NCBI RefSeq assembly: GCF_014199535.1
Contig: NZ_JACHNV010000003.1
Coordinates: 311,289 to 375,288 of the forward strand
Source of the DNA: Hymenobacter latericoloratus
GTDB lineage: Bacteria; Bacteroidota; Bacteroidia; Cytophagales; Hymenobacteraceae
Length of the DNA stretch: 64,000 nucleotides
Reading direction: 5' to 3'
The notes beneath the pieces were generated by a model. The model saw only the letters and a program-made list of their open reading frames with translations. It had not been told where the DNA came from and made no database searches. Each line of letters begins with the position of its first letter. Within the stretch, counting starts at the first letter, position 1. Below, piece after piece: positions 63,463-64,000 of the stretch. The position numbers and the translations under genes were made by a program.

Positions 63463-64000
63463 ATGCTGAATAGTAACCCCCAAGCACAGGCCCGCAGCGC
63501 GGCAGGCAATCTGCTGTCGAATGCACGCTCGAGCCTGCAGCAGAACCCTACCTTCATCAGCGTTTTTCTGTATCTGCTGGGCAGCTTGCTGTTGTTTGCC
63601 CTGATGGGGGCCGGAGCCGTTTACAGCCCGTTTTCCTACAAAGTCACTTTCCTGCTGGTGCAGGCGGTTTCCTTGCTGCTCGGAACCCTTCACCTGTTTG
63701 CGCAGCGCCGCTGGCTTGCCTGGTTTGACGAGGACAACTGGGTGCACGGCACCGTTATGACGGTGCTGGCCTGGATGGCCGGAGCCCTGGGCATAGCTCT
63801 GCTGGTCTGGGTACCCAACCTGGAAGACCGCACTCCGCCCACAGCCTTTATTACGGCCACGCTGGCCGCCGTTATTCCGTACTTCTTCCACGAGGCGTAC
63901 CGGGCCTGGAACCGGATTCCGATGAAGTACTACAAGCTCTGGCACTACCAGGCCAACGCGCAGGGCCCCGATCTGGCGCGCATGGATCTGAGCAACTTTA
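63463..64000 (+). CDS. TssN-like type VI secretion membrane protein (3' end outside window)
   Basis: ATG 63463 opens a frame with no stop to the window end (179 codons seen). It encodes at least four transmembrane segments (about 31-54, 61-79, 96-117 and 128-143). The stretch after them (FFHEAYRAWNRIPMKYYKLW, key words IPMKYYKLW) matches the TssN family specific to Bacteroidota type VI systems. TssN is thought to be part of the membrane-anchoring complex in subtype iii. A 166-codon frame on the other strand (63445-63945) is its shadow. Confidence 0.6.
   Translation, partial: MLNSNPQAQARSAAGNLLSNARSSLQQNPTFISVFLYLLGSLLLFALMGAGAVYSPFSYKVTFLLVQAVSLLLGTLHLFAQRRWLAWFDEDNWVHGTVMTVLAWMAGALGIALLVWVPNLEDRTPPTAFITATLAAVIPYFFHEAYRAWNRIPMKYYKLWHYQANAQGPDLARMDLSNF

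Noticed and set aside
63445..63945. 166-codon frame on the minus strand at the right end
   Set aside because: It is the shadow of the tssN-like gene on the plus strand, which has clear membrane segments and runs off the window.

Overview
This window looks like a chromosomal segment of a GC-rich member of the Bacteroidota, most likely Cytophagales and close to Hymenobacter. That placement is an inference from several features. Genes lack Shine-Dalgarno leaders, and at least fourteen start within about 60 bases downstream of a TAnnTTTG (-7) box. Glutamine synthetase is type III, IspG is the large form with a central insertion, and several small proteins belong to families typical of the phylum. 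The last genes at the right edge resemble the Bacteroidota-specific type VI secretion system (subtype iii). No insertion sequence, prophage, rRNA or CRISPR array is visible. The first 79 bases are a C/G homopolymer that is probably an assembly artefact.

Layout. Positions 100-660 hold two identical tRNA-Asp genes, each with its own promoter and terminator. Positions 0.9-10.4 kb hold lipid and envelope genes (accA, a metallo-hydrolase, a patatin, a PlsC-type acyltransferase), a small membrane protein, a DUF4159 protein, rsmE, a short-chain dehydrogenase, an S1/P1 nuclease and two unknown genes. Positions 10.4-13.7 kb hold divergent pckA and a POT peptide transporter, separated by a perfect palindrome. 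Positions 14.1-21.8 kb are a leftward block: miaB, a sigma-54 activator without receiver domain, lptE, a TPR protein and secG, followed by groES-groEL. A shared TGACAGAATGG element precedes both miaB and groES. Positions 22-28.6 kb continue leftward with pabB, a TPR protein, a zinc-ribbon protein, a Nif3 protein, a SMUG-like glycosylase and a PP2C-like protein. A chain of small hairpins lies just upstream of pabB.

Positions 28.7-33.1 kb read rightward: lpxK, an outer-membrane barrel, miaE and a secreted Cys protein. Positions 33-49.4 kb mix a GH2 glycosidase, a secreted protein related to 'asparagine synthetase B', a MacB/FtsX permease, an Xre-like regulator, mtaB, an LTA-synthase-like sulfatase, glutamine synthetase III and two oxidoreductase-type genes. 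Positions 49.4-59.2 kb hold two exported thioredoxin-fold proteins, ispG, an AT-rich orphan immunity-like gene, an acyl-CoA synthetase, a 57-residue membrane protein and an Rrf2/NAD(P)-binding pair with twin operators. This stretch also contains five intergenic inverted repeats. Positions 59.3-64 kb hold leuS and then divergent tssG-like and tssN-like genes; the latter runs off the window.

The most interesting signals are: three genes whose -7 box ends exactly four bases before the only plausible start codon (probable leaderless mRNAs); the matched CTGTAAC-N7-GTTACAG operators; inverted repeats whose two arms co-vary; the hairpin chain upstream of pabB; strong local enrichment of the heptamer CTACCCC on coding strands; and the start of a type VI secretion locus. 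All calls come from reading the sequence; no database search was run.
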